This document shows positions 17,174 to 25,307 of a stretch of DNA of 64,000 nt, in pieces (positions within the stretch are counted from its first letter, which is position 1; the number at the start of each line of letters is the position of its first letter). Source of the stretch: Sphingobium lactosutens (GTDB lineage: Bacteria > Pseudomonadota > Alphaproteobacteria > Sphingomonadales > Sphingomonadaceae); contig NZ_QJQX01000029.1 of the NCBI RefSeq assembly GCF_013393185.1, positions 89,624 through 153,623 on the forward strand, given 5' to 3'. Position numbers and translations under genes: made by a program. Below the pieces are notes generated by a model. It worked only from the letters and a program-made list of their open reading frames with translations. It had not been told where the DNA came from and ran no database searches.

Positions 17174-17902
17174 ATGTCGGTTCTTCAGTCGGTGAATGCG
17201 CGCGGATCGCAAAAGTTCCGGTCTGCGTCGAAGTTTATGAAAATTTTTGGAGCCATCGGGATCGCTGGCATGCTGTGCGCCGCAGCCCCGGCCCAGGCGT
17301 CGACCGACGATGACGATCCCTATGGCGAGGTGCCCGCCGCTGCCGCTCAGGCTGGCAAGACCGACCTCGATTTCTCCGACCTGTTCGCCAGCCTCCAGCG
17401 CCTTGACGGCCAGCCCAAGGCATCGGCCTATATCCCGTCGGGCCGTCCCGTGGCCAAGCTGTCGCTGACGTCGAACTTCGGCGTCCGCTCCGACCCGTTC
17501 AACGGCGGCGCGCGGATGCACAAGGGCATCGACATTCCCGGTCCCGTTGGTACGCCGATTTATGCGACCGCCGATGGCGTCGTCAGCCGCGCCGGCTGGG
17601 CCAGCGGCTATGGCAATCTGGTCCAGATCACCCATGGCGGTGGCATGGAAACCCGCTACGGCCATATGTCGAAGCTGCTCATTGCCGCCAACTCCTATGT
17701 GAAGCGCGGCCAGCTGATCGGCCTGATGGGGTCGACCGGCCGCTCGACCGGCAGCCATCTCCATTATGAAGTCCGCGTCGACGGTGCGGCGATCAACCCC
17801 ATCCCCTTCGTCGCCGGTCCCGACTATCTGGTCGCGATGAACACCAAGCCCCCGGTCGCCATGGGCGGCCCGACCAAGGCGCAGGAAAAGGCCGCCGACT
17901 GA
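17174..17902 (+). CDS. M23-family murein metallopeptidase
   Basis: A 242-residue exported LytM/M23 endopeptidase. A hydrophobic stretch (FGAIGIAGMLCAAAPAQA, about 25-42) acts as signal or anchor. The catalytic domain shows SNFGVRSDPFNGGARMHKGID (zinc ligands H116 and D120), then GYGNLVQITHGGG, RYGHMS and SHLHYEV (H-x-H near 194-196). All canonical residues are present, so it should be an active peptidoglycan hydrolase rather than an EnvC/NlpD-type inactive activator. It is followed by a strong terminator at 17923. Confidence 0.92.
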   Translation: MSVLQSVNARGSQKFRSASKFMKIFGAIGIAGMLCAAAPAQASTDDDDPYGEVPAAAAQAGKTDLDFSDLFASLQRLDGQPKASAYIPSGRPVAKLSLTSNFGVRSDPFNGGARMHKGIDIPGPVGTPIYATADGVVSRAGWASGYGNLVQITHGGGMETRYGHMSKLLIAANSYVKRGQLIGLMGSTGRSTGSHLHYEVRVDGAAINPIPFVAGPDYLVAMNTKPPVAMGGPTKAQEKAAD

Positions 17903-17922
17903 TCCGGCATTTCCCGACATTC

Positions 17923-17965
17923 GCAAAAGGCCCGGCGCCCCATGGGTTGCCGGGCCTTTTGCTTG
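17923..17965 (+). terminator. Strong intrinsic terminator after the M23 peptidase gene
   Basis: A perfect 14-bp inverted repeat (GCAAAAGGCCCGGC at 17923-17936 and its complement at 17949-17962) with a 12-nt loop. The A-rich 5' and T-rich 3' ends of the stem give a terminator in either direction. It separates the peptidase gene from erpA. Confidence 0.85.
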
Positions 17966-17984
17966 ACCCTATCTAAGGCGCATC

Positions 17985-18311
17985 ATGGCCGACATTGACC
18001 TCACCCCCTCCGCCGCCGCCCGTGTCGCGGCGATCGCCGCCAAGCAGGGCAAGCCCGCCATCCTTCGGCTGTCGGTCGAAGGCGGCGGCTGTTCCGGTTT
18101 CCAATATCGCTTCGGCCTGGCCGAAGGGATCGAGGCGGCGGATCTGTCGGTCGAGCGCGACGGCGTCACCCTGGTGGTGGACGATGTCAGCATCGACCTG
18201 GTGCGGGGCTCGGCCGTGGACTTCGTGTCCGATCTGGGCGGGCAGGCGTTCAAGGTGACGAACCCCAACGCCACTGCCGGATGCGGCTGCGGCACTAGTT
18301 TTTCGGTCTGA
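17985..18311 (+). CDS. erpA: A-type iron-sulfur carrier (ErpA-like)
   Basis: A 108-residue HesB/IscA-family protein that passes Fe-S clusters to apo-proteins. The three conserved cysteines are present: C36 in VEGGGCSGFQY and C100/C102 in AGCGCGTSFSV. Length and the SVEGGGCSGFQY segment fit the ErpA/IscA type found as a single gene in alphaproteobacteria; distinguishing ErpA from IscA or SufA by eye is not safe. There is no isc or suf operon nearby. Confidence 0.85.
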   Translation: MADIDLTPSAAARVAAIAAKQGKPAILRLSVEGGGCSGFQYRFGLAEGIEAADLSVERDGVTLVVDDVSIDLVRGSAVDFVSDLGGQAFKVTNPNATAGCGCGTSFSV

Positions 18312-18334
18312 TTCCCACCGCCCTTTTCCTACCT

Positions 18335-18361
18335 CCGTTCGGCCTGAGCTTGTCGAAGGCC
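18335..18361. repeat. Sphingomonad intergenic repeat fragment
   Basis: CCGTTCGGCCTGAGCTTGTC followed by GAAGGCC is a version of a motif I know to be scattered between genes in many sphingomonad genomes. A degraded relative appears at about 26481 (CCGTTCGGGCTTAAACTTCG). No other function is apparent. Confidence 0.5.
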
Positions 18362-18423
18362 ATTACTTCTTTAAAGAGCAGGCAGGGCGTTGGCAGCCCG
18401 AACTGTTTGGATAAGGAAGTCGG

Positions 18424-19200
18424 ATGCGCATCGCCACCTTCAACATCAACGGCATCAAGGCGCGTCTGCCGCGCCTGCTGGAATGGCTGGACGAAACGCG
18501 CCCCGACATCGCCTGTCTTCAGGAAATCAAGACCAGCGACGAGACTTTCCCGGTCAAGGATATCGAGGCCGCCGGCTATGGCGTAATCTGGCACGGGCAG
18601 AAGGGATTCAACGGCGTCGCCATCCTCGCCCGCGGCGAAACCCCGGTAGAGGTGCGCCGCGGGCTGGAGGGCGAGCCGGAGGACGAGCATAGCCGCTATC
18701 TCGAAGCCGACGTGAAGGGCGTGCGCGTCGCCAGCATCTACCTGCCCAACGGCAATCCGCAGCCCGGCCCCAAATTCGATTACAAGCTGCGCTGGATGAA
18801 GCGGCTGCGGACCCGTGCCGCCGAAATCTGGGCGGAGGAAGTGCCCGCGATCCTGGCGGGCGACTATAATGTCATCCCGCGCGACGTGGATACCTTCTCG
18901 GTCAAGGCGATGCAGGACGATGCGCTGATGCAGCCCGAAAGCCGCGCCGCCTATCGCCGGCTGCTGGGCGATGGCTGGACCGACGCGATCCTCAGCCGCC
19001 ATCCAGCCGGGGGCGTGTGGACCTTTTGGGACTATCAGGCGAACAGCTGGCCGCGCGACGCCGGTTTCCGCATCGACCATCTTCTCCTCAGTCCTGCCGC
19101 CGCCGACCGGCTGATCGATGCGCAGGTGGACAAGGCGTTTCGCGGCCGGGAAAAGGCGAGCGACCATGCGCCGACCTGGGTGGAGCTGCGCGACGTCTGA
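18424..19200 (+). CDS. xth: Exodeoxyribonuclease III
   Basis: A 258-residue AP endonuclease/3'-5' exonuclease of the ExoIII family, acting in base-excision repair. The motif order is complete: MRIATFNINGIKARLPRLLEW, CLQEIKTSDETFP (catalytic Glu), GFNGVAIL, SIYLPNGNP, ILAGDYNVIP (D-x-N), FRIDHLLLS and SDHAPTWVEL (catalytic Asp-His). The stop lies immediately next to a large inverted repeat (19200-19244) that belongs to the following promoter and may also terminate this transcript. Confidence 0.93.
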   Translation: MRIATFNINGIKARLPRLLEWLDETRPDIACLQEIKTSDETFPVKDIEAAGYGVIWHGQKGFNGVAILARGETPVEVRRGLEGEPEDEHSRYLEADVKGVRVASIYLPNGNPQPGPKFDYKLRWMKRLRTRAAEIWAEEVPAILAGDYNVIPRDVDTFSVKAMQDDALMQPESRAAYRRLLGDGWTDAILSRHPAGGVWTFWDYQANSWPRDAGFRIDHLLLSPAAADRLIDAQVDKAFRGREKASDHAPTWVELRDV

Positions 19201-19260
19201 TTATTACCCGGATAATATTGACTGAATAATATCCGGGTAATAATAACCGTGCCGAAGGAG
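19200..19260 (+). promoter_or_regulatory. Promoter of the DUF2239 gene flanked by two operator-like sites
   Basis: Two copies of a near-palindromic 14-mer, ATTACCCGGATAAT (19203-19216) and its inverted partner (in 19225-19244), form 20-nt arms that match at 19 of 20 positions. Between them sits TTGACT (19218-19223); 17 nt later TAATAA (19241-19246) could be the -10 box. GAAGGAG (19254-19260) is the ribosome-binding site, 7 nt before the ATG at 19268. The arrangement suggests a repressor closing the promoter by binding both sides of the -35 box. The regulator is unidentified. Confidence 0.6.
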
Positions 19261-19267
19261 ATTCGGC

Positions 19268-19789
19268 ATGGAACGGACATTCACGGCTTTTGCAGGCGAC
19301 CTGTGGATCGCCACCGGCGATGAGGATGAGATGCGGGAAGCCCTGCGCGCCGTCGGCGACGTTGCGCAGAATATCCTGCTGTTCGACGACAGCACGGGGA
19401 GGCAGATGGACATCGATCTGCGCGGCCCGGCGGCGGAGGCGTCGCGGGGCAGGGGACGGCCGAAACTGGGCGTCCAGCCGCGCGAGGTGACGTTGCTGCC
19501 GCGCCACTGGGACTGGCTGGCGGCGCAACCCGGCGGTGCATCGGCGACGCTCCGACGCCTCGTGGAAGCGGCGCGCAAGGAAAGCAGCGGCGCGCCCAGC
19601 CCGCGCGCGGCGATGGATGCGGCCTATCATTTCGTCACCGCCATGGCGGGCGACCGCCCCGGCTATGAAGCCGCGATCCGGGCGCTCTACGCAAAGGACG
19701 AGACATTGTATATTTCGCTGTCGGAAGACTGGCCGTCGGGTATCCGCGACCACGCCCGCGGCTTGGCGGCGCCGGCCTTCTCAGCTTGA
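19268..19789 (+). CDS. DUF2239 family protein
   Basis: A 173-residue cytoplasmic protein with FTAFAGDLWIATG at the N-terminus, an internal GRGRPKLGVQPREVTLLPRHWDWL segment and a C-terminal AAYHFVTAMAGDRPGYEAAIRALY; these are the conserved blocks of DUF2239. The central RGRPK followed by EVTLLPRHWDWL resembles DNA-binding hook plus ribbon/helix segments, so a transcriptional role is possible. Function is not established. The gene has its own promoter with symmetrical operator-like sites directly upstream; if the protein binds DNA, autoregulation would be a natural guess. Confidence 0.8.
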   Translation: MERTFTAFAGDLWIATGDEDEMREALRAVGDVAQNILLFDDSTGRQMDIDLRGPAAEASRGRGRPKLGVQPREVTLLPRHWDWLAAQPGGASATLRRLVEAARKESSGAPSPRAAMDAAYHFVTAMAGDRPGYEAAIRALYAKDETLYISLSEDWPSGIRDHARGLAAPAFSA

Positions 19790-19825
19790 GCGGGAATTGG
19801 GAAGGGTCGGAAACGGCGACTTTCT

Positions 19826-19909
19826 GTCATGCTAGCGAAAGCTGGCATCTCACTTCTTCTGGCGATGCGCTTGAAAGAAAAGAGAGATCCCAGCTTTCGC
19901 TGGGATGAC
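19826..19909. repeat. Palindrome-bounded element, empty form
   Basis: GTCATGCTAGCGAAAGCTGG...CATCTCA (19826-19852) and GAGATCCCAGCTTTCGCTGG...GATGAC (19884-19909) form inverted ends around about 31 nt of filler. Each end also contains an internal short hairpin (CCAGC/GCTGG type). The same pair of ends flanks the GIY-YIG gene at 63.6 kb, so this is a version without cargo. Confidence 0.7.
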
Positions 19910-19985
19910 GGACAATCGTAGATGATCGTCAACCCACCCCAATCAGCAGTTGCGCCGATCCGGCCCGTTCCGCCTTGCCCTTAGC

Positions 19986-20954
19986 TTACGCCGCCAGCCG
20001 CAGGAACGGCACTGGCTCGGTCGAGCGCAGCACGATCGGCTTGCCTTCCGACGCCTCGAACAGTTCGCCGTCCAGGATGACGCTGCTATGGTCGCCCTCA
20101 ATGCGGATGACGTCGCCCTGTTCCAGGTGGATGCCCTGCATCTTGTGCTTGCCGACACGCTTGAAGAGGCTGCCCCACAGCAACCGCAGCAGCGCTGGCA
20201 GACTCTGTTCCACCGCCATCAGCTTCATGTTACCGCGCCGGCTGTCGCCCGGATCCACGCCCAGCAGCAGCCGTTCCAGCGTGGTGACGATCAGTACCGA
20301 GAAACGCCCAGCTAGCTGACCCTCGCGGATCAGCGAGATGCTGACCGGCTTGCTTGACGGCGGCAGGAAGCGGGCGCGGATGCCGAACAGCAGCGACACG
20401 ATCACCGCCAGCGCAGTAATGACATGGCTCAGGCCATTGGACAGACCCAGCGGATAGATCTGGTTGCGGCAATAAAGCATGTAGTCGGCCAGCCCCGCGC
20501 CGCCGAGGAACATGCCCAGCACCGGCCGCGTCTCGGCCTGCCCGTCGGACAGGGCGATCAGTTCGCGCGCCACGACATGGTCGCCGACGCCCGACTTGGC
20601 GATCTGGACGATACGCTCCAGCGCCTTGATCGGATCGCCATGGATGCCCAGGTCGAGCGCGATCAGGTTGGTCTTGCCGTTGGGCAGCACCGCGATCGGC
20701 GGCACGCGACCCTTGAAATGCTCGCCCTGATAGAGTTCGGTCAGCGACGCCTGCACCGTGCCGTCGCCGCCATTGATGACGATGACGGTCGGATCGACGC
20801 GGGCGATGGTCTGGAACGCCCGGCCGATCTGGTCGACATGCTCCACTTCATAATGGAAGATGTCCGGATTGCTGGCGCAATAGCTGCGCACGCGCGGAAG
20901 CGTCTGCCGGTTGCCCGTGGACTTGGGGTTGGACAATAGCGCGACGCAGACCAT
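19986..20954 (-). CDS. Diacylglycerol/lipid kinase family protein
   Basis: A 322-residue DAGK_cat-type lipid kinase. The N-terminal nucleotide-binding motifs are SNPKSTGNR and VINGGDGTVQASLTEL (GGDGT), followed by AVLPNGKTNLIALDLG, which corresponds to the usual PxGTxN segment with Lys replacing Thr. The C-terminal part ends with the small beta domain (VILDGELFEASEGKPIVL) typical of YegS/DgkB proteins. It probably phosphorylates diacylglycerol or a related lipid at the membrane. The start ATG at 20954 lies just downstream of the DUF2141 gene on the same strand. Confidence 0.82.
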   Translation of the reverse strand: MVCVALLSNPKSTGNRQTLPRVRSYCASNPDIFHYEVEHVDQIGRAFQTIARVDPTVIVINGGDGTVQASLTELYQGEHFKGRVPPIAVLPNGKTNLIALDLGIHGDPIKALERIVQIAKSGVGDHVVARELIALSDGQAETRPVLGMFLGGAGLADYMLYCRNQIYPLGLSNGLSHVITALAVIVSLLFGIRARFLPPSSKPVSISLIREGQLAGRFSVLIVTTLERLLLGVDPGDSRRGNMKLMAVEQSLPALLRLLWGSLFKRVGKHKMQGIHLEQGDVIRIEGDHSSVILDGELFEASEGKPIVLRSTEPVPFLRLAA

Positions 20955-20963
20955 GGTTTTGGA

Positions 20964-21458
20964 TCACATATATTTGAGGTTGATCGTGATTTTCGTCACG
21001 CCGGGGCCGGCATAGAAGGCGGCCTTGTCCACACCCGGCTTGCCCAGGTTGAAGATGCTGATCGACGGATTGTTGGAAAAGCCGCCGCCATCGCGCGAAA
21101 TGTCGGTCTTGCCATTGCCGTCGCGGTCGTGCCGCACGGCGATGCCATATTTGCCCGGCTGGGGCACCGGCACGCAGAAGCGCATCGCGCCATTGGCTGG
21201 CTTGACCGCAACGTCGATTCGATTGAGCCATTCGCCCTTTGCCAGCCAGGCGTCCTTGGTGCCCGGATAGGACTGGATGCGCACCTTGCCGGTTGCGGCG
21301 ACGAAGCCGCGCACATCGACCAGCACCACCGGACCCTTGGCCCCGGCGCTGCAACGCTCCATTTCATTGGCGATTTCCTGCCCATGGGCCAGCGCCGGGA
21401 CACCCGCGACCAGCGCAGTTACCGACATCAGACCCAGTGCAACTTTCAACATGACCAT
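20964..21458 (-). CDS. DUF2141 family exported protein
   Basis: A 164-residue periplasmic protein starting MVMLKVALGLMSVTALVAGVPALA, a clear signal peptide, with AGGAG just upstream of 21458; an alternative ATG lies at 21452. The mature part shows the DUF2141 pattern VLVDVRGFVAATGKVRIQSY, then VPVPQPGKYGIAVRHDRDGNGKTD, a beta-sandwich-like domain with a DxDGNGKxD calcium-binding-like loop. Its function is unknown. It lies 9 bp upstream of the lipid kinase gene on the same strand, so the two probably form an operon. Confidence 0.8.
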   Translation of the reverse strand: MVMLKVALGLMSVTALVAGVPALAHGQEIANEMERCSAGAKGPVVLVDVRGFVAATGKVRIQSYPGTKDAWLAKGEWLNRIDVAVKPANGAMRFCVPVPQPGKYGIAVRHDRDGNGKTDISRDGGGFSNNPSISIFNLGKPGVDKAAFYAGPGVTKITINLKYM

Positions 21459-21588
21459 CAGACTCCTGGAAGCTATAGCCGTCCGGATGGACCGGACGGC
21501 GAGCCCCTGTTCGCCCCGCAATTCTACCTGACTCGCATATGAGATGGGTTTGCGGCCAAAACATGGTGATGGGACGACGACTTAGAGA

Positions 21589-22803
21589 ATGCTGACCGCC
21601 ACCGACCGTTATCTCGCTCGCCTGATCGCTGTGCCGATGCTCGGCACGCTCGTGATCGCTGCGATGCTGCTGGTGCTCGACAAGATGTTGAGCCTCTTCG
21701 ACTTCGTTGCGGCGGAGGGCGGACCGGTCAGCGTTGTGTGGCGGATGCTCGCCAACATGCTGCCCGAATATCTCTCGCTCGGCATCCCGATCGGGCTGAT
21801 GCTGGGCATATTGCTTGCCTTCCGCAAGCTGGCGACATCGTCGGAGCTGGACGTGATGCGCGCGGTCGGCCTGTCCTACGGCCGGCTGCTGCGCGTGCCC
21901 TATATGTACGCGATCGCGCTGGCGCTGATCAATTTCGGCATCGTCGGTTTCGTCCAGCCGCTCTCGCGCCACGCCTATGAGGCGCTGCGCTTCGAACTGC
22001 GATCGGGCGCGCTGGGCGCGTCGATCAAGGTCGGCGAGTTCACCAATCTGGGCAAGCGGATGACGCTGCGGATCGAACGCAGTATGGATGAAGGCCGCAA
22101 TCTTCAGGGCATCTTCGTGCGCGCGGTCAGTCGCGATGGGCAGTCGGTCGCGGTGACGGCGGCGCAGGGCCGGTTCCTGGCCACCGACGATCCCGACACG
22201 ATCATCTTCCGCCTGCGCGACGGCGTGCTGGTGAACGACGCGCCCAAATATAAGACGCCGCGCATCCTGTCCTTCTCCAGCCATGACCTGCCGATCGACC
22301 TGCCGCAGATCGAGGCGTTTCGCGGGCGCGACGTCGACCGGGAAAAGACGATACCCGAACTCGTGGTGATCGGCAAGAATCAGGCGACGCCCGACAAATT
22401 GCGCAACGAGGTGCGCGCCAATTTCCATTTCCGCATGGTCGAAGTGGTGTTCATGCTGCTGTTGCCGCTGGCGGCGCTGGCCTTCGCCATCCCGCCCAAG
22501 CGATCGACCTCGGCGCTGGGGGTGTTCCTGTCGATCGTCTTCATCGTCACCTATCACAAGATCAACCAATATGGCGAAAGCGTAGGGGCGTTGGGCAAGA
22601 TCGACCCGATCATCGCGCTCTGGGTTCCGTTCCTGCTCGCATCGGGTTTGGTCCTGTGGATGTTTCATGTGATCGCGCACCGCCCCGGAGGGCAGCCGAT
22701 CGCCGCGCTCGAATATGCCTTCTCCAAGCTTGGCAAGCAGGTCGCGCGCCTGCTGCGTTTCGGGCGGCGGCGCGTCCCGGCGGAAGCGGAAGGAGCCGCC
22801 TGA
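21589..22803 (+). CDS. lptF: LPS export system permease LptF
   Basis: A 404-residue LptF/YjgP-family inner-membrane permease. Membrane segments are visible near the N-terminus (RLIAVPMLGTLVIAAMLLVL; YLSLGIPIGLMLGILLAF) and again in the C-terminal third (VVFMLLLPLAALAFAIPP; IIALWVPFLLASGLVLWMFHV), with a periplasmic beta-jellyroll between, as the family requires. With LptG and the ATPase LptB it extracts LPS from the inner membrane. It is followed 4 nt later by lptG in the same direction. Confidence 0.93.
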   Translation: MLTATDRYLARLIAVPMLGTLVIAAMLLVLDKMLSLFDFVAAEGGPVSVVWRMLANMLPEYLSLGIPIGLMLGILLAFRKLATSSELDVMRAVGLSYGRLLRVPYMYAIALALINFGIVGFVQPLSRHAYEALRFELRSGALGASIKVGEFTNLGKRMTLRIERSMDEGRNLQGIFVRAVSRDGQSVAVTAAQGRFLATDDPDTIIFRLRDGVLVNDAPKYKTPRILSFSSHDLPIDLPQIEAFRGRDVDREKTIPELVVIGKNQATPDKLRNEVRANFHFRMVEVVFMLLLPLAALAFAIPPKRSTSALGVFLSIVFIVTYHKINQYGESVGALGKIDPIIALWVPFLLASGLVLWMFHVIAHRPGGQPIAALEYAFSKLGKQVARLLRFGRRRVPAEAEGAA

Positions 22804-22807
22804 TCCC

Positions 22808-23908
22808 ATGAATCTCGATTTCTTCCCTTCGCGCCAGATCGGCCTCTACATGATCCGGCTGTTCCTGACCCGCACCTTCGCGGTGCTGATGCTGCTGGTC
22901 ATCGTGCTCCAGACGCTCGATCTGCTGGGCAATTCGGGCGATATCCTCGCCTATCCGGGCAATGGCGATGCGCAACTGTGGCACTATGTCGGCCTGCGCG
23001 CGCCGCAGATCGTGGCGCGATTCCTGCCTTTCTCCGTGCTGCTCGGCACACTGGTCATGCTGGCGACGCTCAACCAGAATAGCGAGATCATCTCGATGAA
23101 GGCGGCGGGCCTGTCGGCGCACCAGATATTGGCGCCTCTGGTCGTGGCGGCGCTGGGCGTGTCGGCGATCAGCTTCGTCTTCAACGAGCGCATCGTCGCC
23201 CGCTCGACCGCGGCGCTCAGCGCCTGGGAAGCGGTGGATTATGGCCCGATCCCGCCCGACAGTGGGGTGAAGAGCAATCCCTGGGTTCGCGACGGCAATA
23301 ATCTGGTGAACGCGGCGATCGTCGCGGGACGCGGCACGGCGGTGCAGCTGCGCAAGGTGCAGATCTACAACCGCGTCAACAACAGCCTGACGACCATCGT
23401 TCAGGCGCCCAAGGGCCATTATGACGCGGCCGACAAGAGCTGGGTGCTGGAAGACGCGCGGCAGTTCGACGTGGCGCGCGGCACGGTGCGCGATGTGGGG
23501 ACGGTCCGCTTCGGCCGCGACATCCGCCCCGACCAGTTCACCCTGGCCAAGGTCGATCCCGATGGAATGACCTTCAGCGAACTGGAAGCCGCGATTTCCG
23601 ACCTGCACGATGCCGGTCGGCCGACGGCGGAACTGGAAGGAAGCCTGTGGCACAAATTGTCCGGGCCGCTATCCGCGCTGCTGATGCCGATCCTGGGGTC
23701 GGTCGCGGCCTTCGGTTTGGCGCGATCGGGGCAGCTGTTCCTGCGCGCGGTGCTGGGAATGGCGCTGGGCTTCGCCTATTTCGTCGCCGACAATTTCTCG
23801 CTCGCCATGGGCAATCTGGGCGCCTACCCGCCGGTTTTGGCGGCCTGGGCGCCCTTCTTCCTGTTCCTGCTGGTTGGCGAGACGGTGCTGTTCCGCACCG
23901 AGGAATGA
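22808..23908 (+). CDS. lptG: LPS export system permease LptG
   Basis: A 366-residue permease beginning MNLDFFPSRQIGLYMIRLFLTRTFAVLMLLVIVLQ. Its topology mirrors LptF: paired N-terminal and C-terminal membrane helices (FLPFSVLLGTLVMLATL; VLAAWAPFFLFLLVGETVLF) around a periplasmic domain. The motif NSEIISMKAAGLSAHQIL (coupling-helix region with E-x-x-x-x-x-AxG) is typical of LptG. The start at 22808 comes just after the lptF stop, so the pair is an operon as in other Gram-negative bacteria. Confidence 0.93.
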   Translation: MNLDFFPSRQIGLYMIRLFLTRTFAVLMLLVIVLQTLDLLGNSGDILAYPGNGDAQLWHYVGLRAPQIVARFLPFSVLLGTLVMLATLNQNSEIISMKAAGLSAHQILAPLVVAALGVSAISFVFNERIVARSTAALSAWEAVDYGPIPPDSGVKSNPWVRDGNNLVNAAIVAGRGTAVQLRKVQIYNRVNNSLTTIVQAPKGHYDAADKSWVLEDARQFDVARGTVRDVGTVRFGRDIRPDQFTLAKVDPDGMTFSELEAAISDLHDAGRPTAELEGSLWHKLSGPLSALLMPILGSVAAFGLARSGQLFLRAVLGMALGFAYFVADNFSLAMGNLGAYPPVLAAWAPFFLFLLVGETVLFRTEE

Positions 23909-23920
23909 ACTTCAAAGAAA

Positions 23921-24021
23921 AACGCCCCGGCGACCAAGGGACGTCGCCAGGGCGTTCATAGGGGGCGTTCCGATCCTCAGAGGGGGGGAGAAGTGACCGG
24001 AACGCCCCCGATATGGGGGCG
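23921..24021. ncRNA. Cluster of competing hairpins after lptG (possible structured RNA)
   Basis: Three inverted repeats lie in 100 nt between lptG and the convergent desaturase gene. The first (23921-23934 with 23943-23956, one mismatch) fits an lptG terminator with a poor U-tract. The second pairs GGGGGCGTTCCG (23961-23972) perfectly with 23998-24009. The third pairs CGCCCCC (24003-24009) with GGGGGCG (24015-24021) and so excludes the second. The loop of the second carries AGAGGGGGGGAGAAG, or a C/U-rich loop on the other strand. A small RNA is possible but no promoter is evident. Confidence 0.4.
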
Positions 24022-24089
24022 CGTTTCCCCGTTTCAAGCTGCAACTGAAAAATAATCGGGCGGCCTGTCACGGCCTCCCGATCTTCGCG

Positions 24090-25157
24090 TCAACGCGCCG
24101 TCATGGTGCTGCGGGCGATCTTGCCGACCAGCGGCATCATCCCCTTATAATTGCCCTTCCGGTAGGGCGATTCCATGTCGAGCGTTTCCATCAGGCGAAC
24201 GTGCGCCTTGCCCAGCGCGTGATAGGGGACGCTCGGCAGCAAATGGTGCAGCGCATGGTAGCGCAGACCGACCGGCGCCCAGAGCGCGGGCAGGGTGCCG
24301 GGCGGCGGCACATTGACCGAATCCAGATATTGCGCCGTCACGGTCATCGGATCGCCCTCATTCTCCCAAAGATGCGCGACCAGCGTGCGTAACTGGTTGA
24401 TGACGGTCATCGCCGAATGCACGGCCATATAGACCAGCAAGGGCTTCCAGCCGAAGGCGAAGACGCTGCCGACCAGCGCCAGCGCGAACAGGCTGGCGCC
24501 TGCTTCCTGCCATGCCCATTGACGGGCGAACTCGCCTTCGGGCGCGCGGCGACGATAGGCGGGATTGATCGACAGCGCCGAAAATTCCGCCACCACCTTG
24601 CGCCGCAGCGCCGGGATCAGCAGCGACAGCGGCGTCAGCAGGCCGAAGCGCAGGATAAGGCCGATCGGCGCCAGCGACGCGACGATGATGAACAGCGGCA
24701 GCGACCAGGGCTTCATCAGCGCCAGCGGCAGATATTCCGGATCTTCCGCCGTACCGTAGCGGGTGCGGGCATGATGCTGGGTATGGACGCCTTCATACAT
24801 GAAGGACGGGATCATCAGCGGTACGCCGACGATCAGGTTCCAGCCCAGGCGGAAGCCGGGGAGAGCACCCTTGCGGATATGGGTCAGCTCATGGATGAAG
24901 CTCGCCGCGCGATAGAGCGCCAGCATCGCCACGATGCCGCAGGCGACCGCGACCGCCATAGTGTCGATCAGGATGGCGCCGGCCAGAGCGGTCCAGCCGA
25001 TGAGGGTGGAAGCCAGCAAGTCGGGCCAGTAGATGCGCGGATTGGCAACCGCATATTCGCGCGACATCTCCGCCGCTGCTCGCAGCATGGCGGTGTCATC
25101 GGGAATGGCCGCGCGCGCCCGCTGCGCGGCGGCAAGGATGGGATCATGCACTGTCAT
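24090..25157 (-). CDS. Membrane fatty acid desaturase
   Basis: A 355-residue integral-membrane desaturase. Three histidine boxes are present in the right order: HELTH (in AASFIHELTHIRKG), HTQHH (in YEGVHTQHHARTRYG) and YHALHHLLP, the di-iron ligands of the FA_desaturase family. Hydrophobic spans surround them (STLIGWTALAGAILIDTMAV; WSLPLFIIVASLAPIGLIL; LFALALVGSVFAFGW). The start at 25157 (MTVHDP) has AGGA 8 nt upstream; a longer frame to 25193 is less likely. Regioselectivity or a hydroxylase activity cannot be judged. The gene is transcribed alone, divergent from the following gene. Confidence 0.87.
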   Translation of the reverse strand: MTVHDPILAAAQRARAAIPDDTAMLRAAAEMSREYAVANPRIYWPDLLASTLIGWTALAGAILIDTMAVAVACGIVAMLALYRAASFIHELTHIRKGALPGFRLGWNLIVGVPLMIPSFMYEGVHTQHHARTRYGTAEDPEYLPLALMKPWSLPLFIIVASLAPIGLILRFGLLTPLSLLIPALRRKVVAEFSALSINPAYRRRAPEGEFARQWAWQEAGASLFALALVGSVFAFGWKPLLVYMAVHSAMTVINQLRTLVAHLWENEGDPMTVTAQYLDSVNVPPPGTLPALWAPVGLRYHALHHLLPSVPYHALGKAHVRLMETLDMESPYRKGNYKGMMPLVGKIARSTMTAR

Positions 25158-25307
25158 GCGGCCGGTCCTAGCCTCCAAATGCGCTGATATCATGGCAGCA
25201 CCATGACATATTCACCATGTTACGCGCCCGGATGCGCGCGTGATTGACATTCCGCAAACAAGCGCCGAACTGCACCGCACTCCATTTTTCCTTCGAAGGC
25301 GGCACCT

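Noticed and set aside
16124..17926. 600-codon minus-strand frame opposite bcp/DUF455/M23
   Set aside because: No family-like blocks; it runs antisense through three solid genes and a terminator region.
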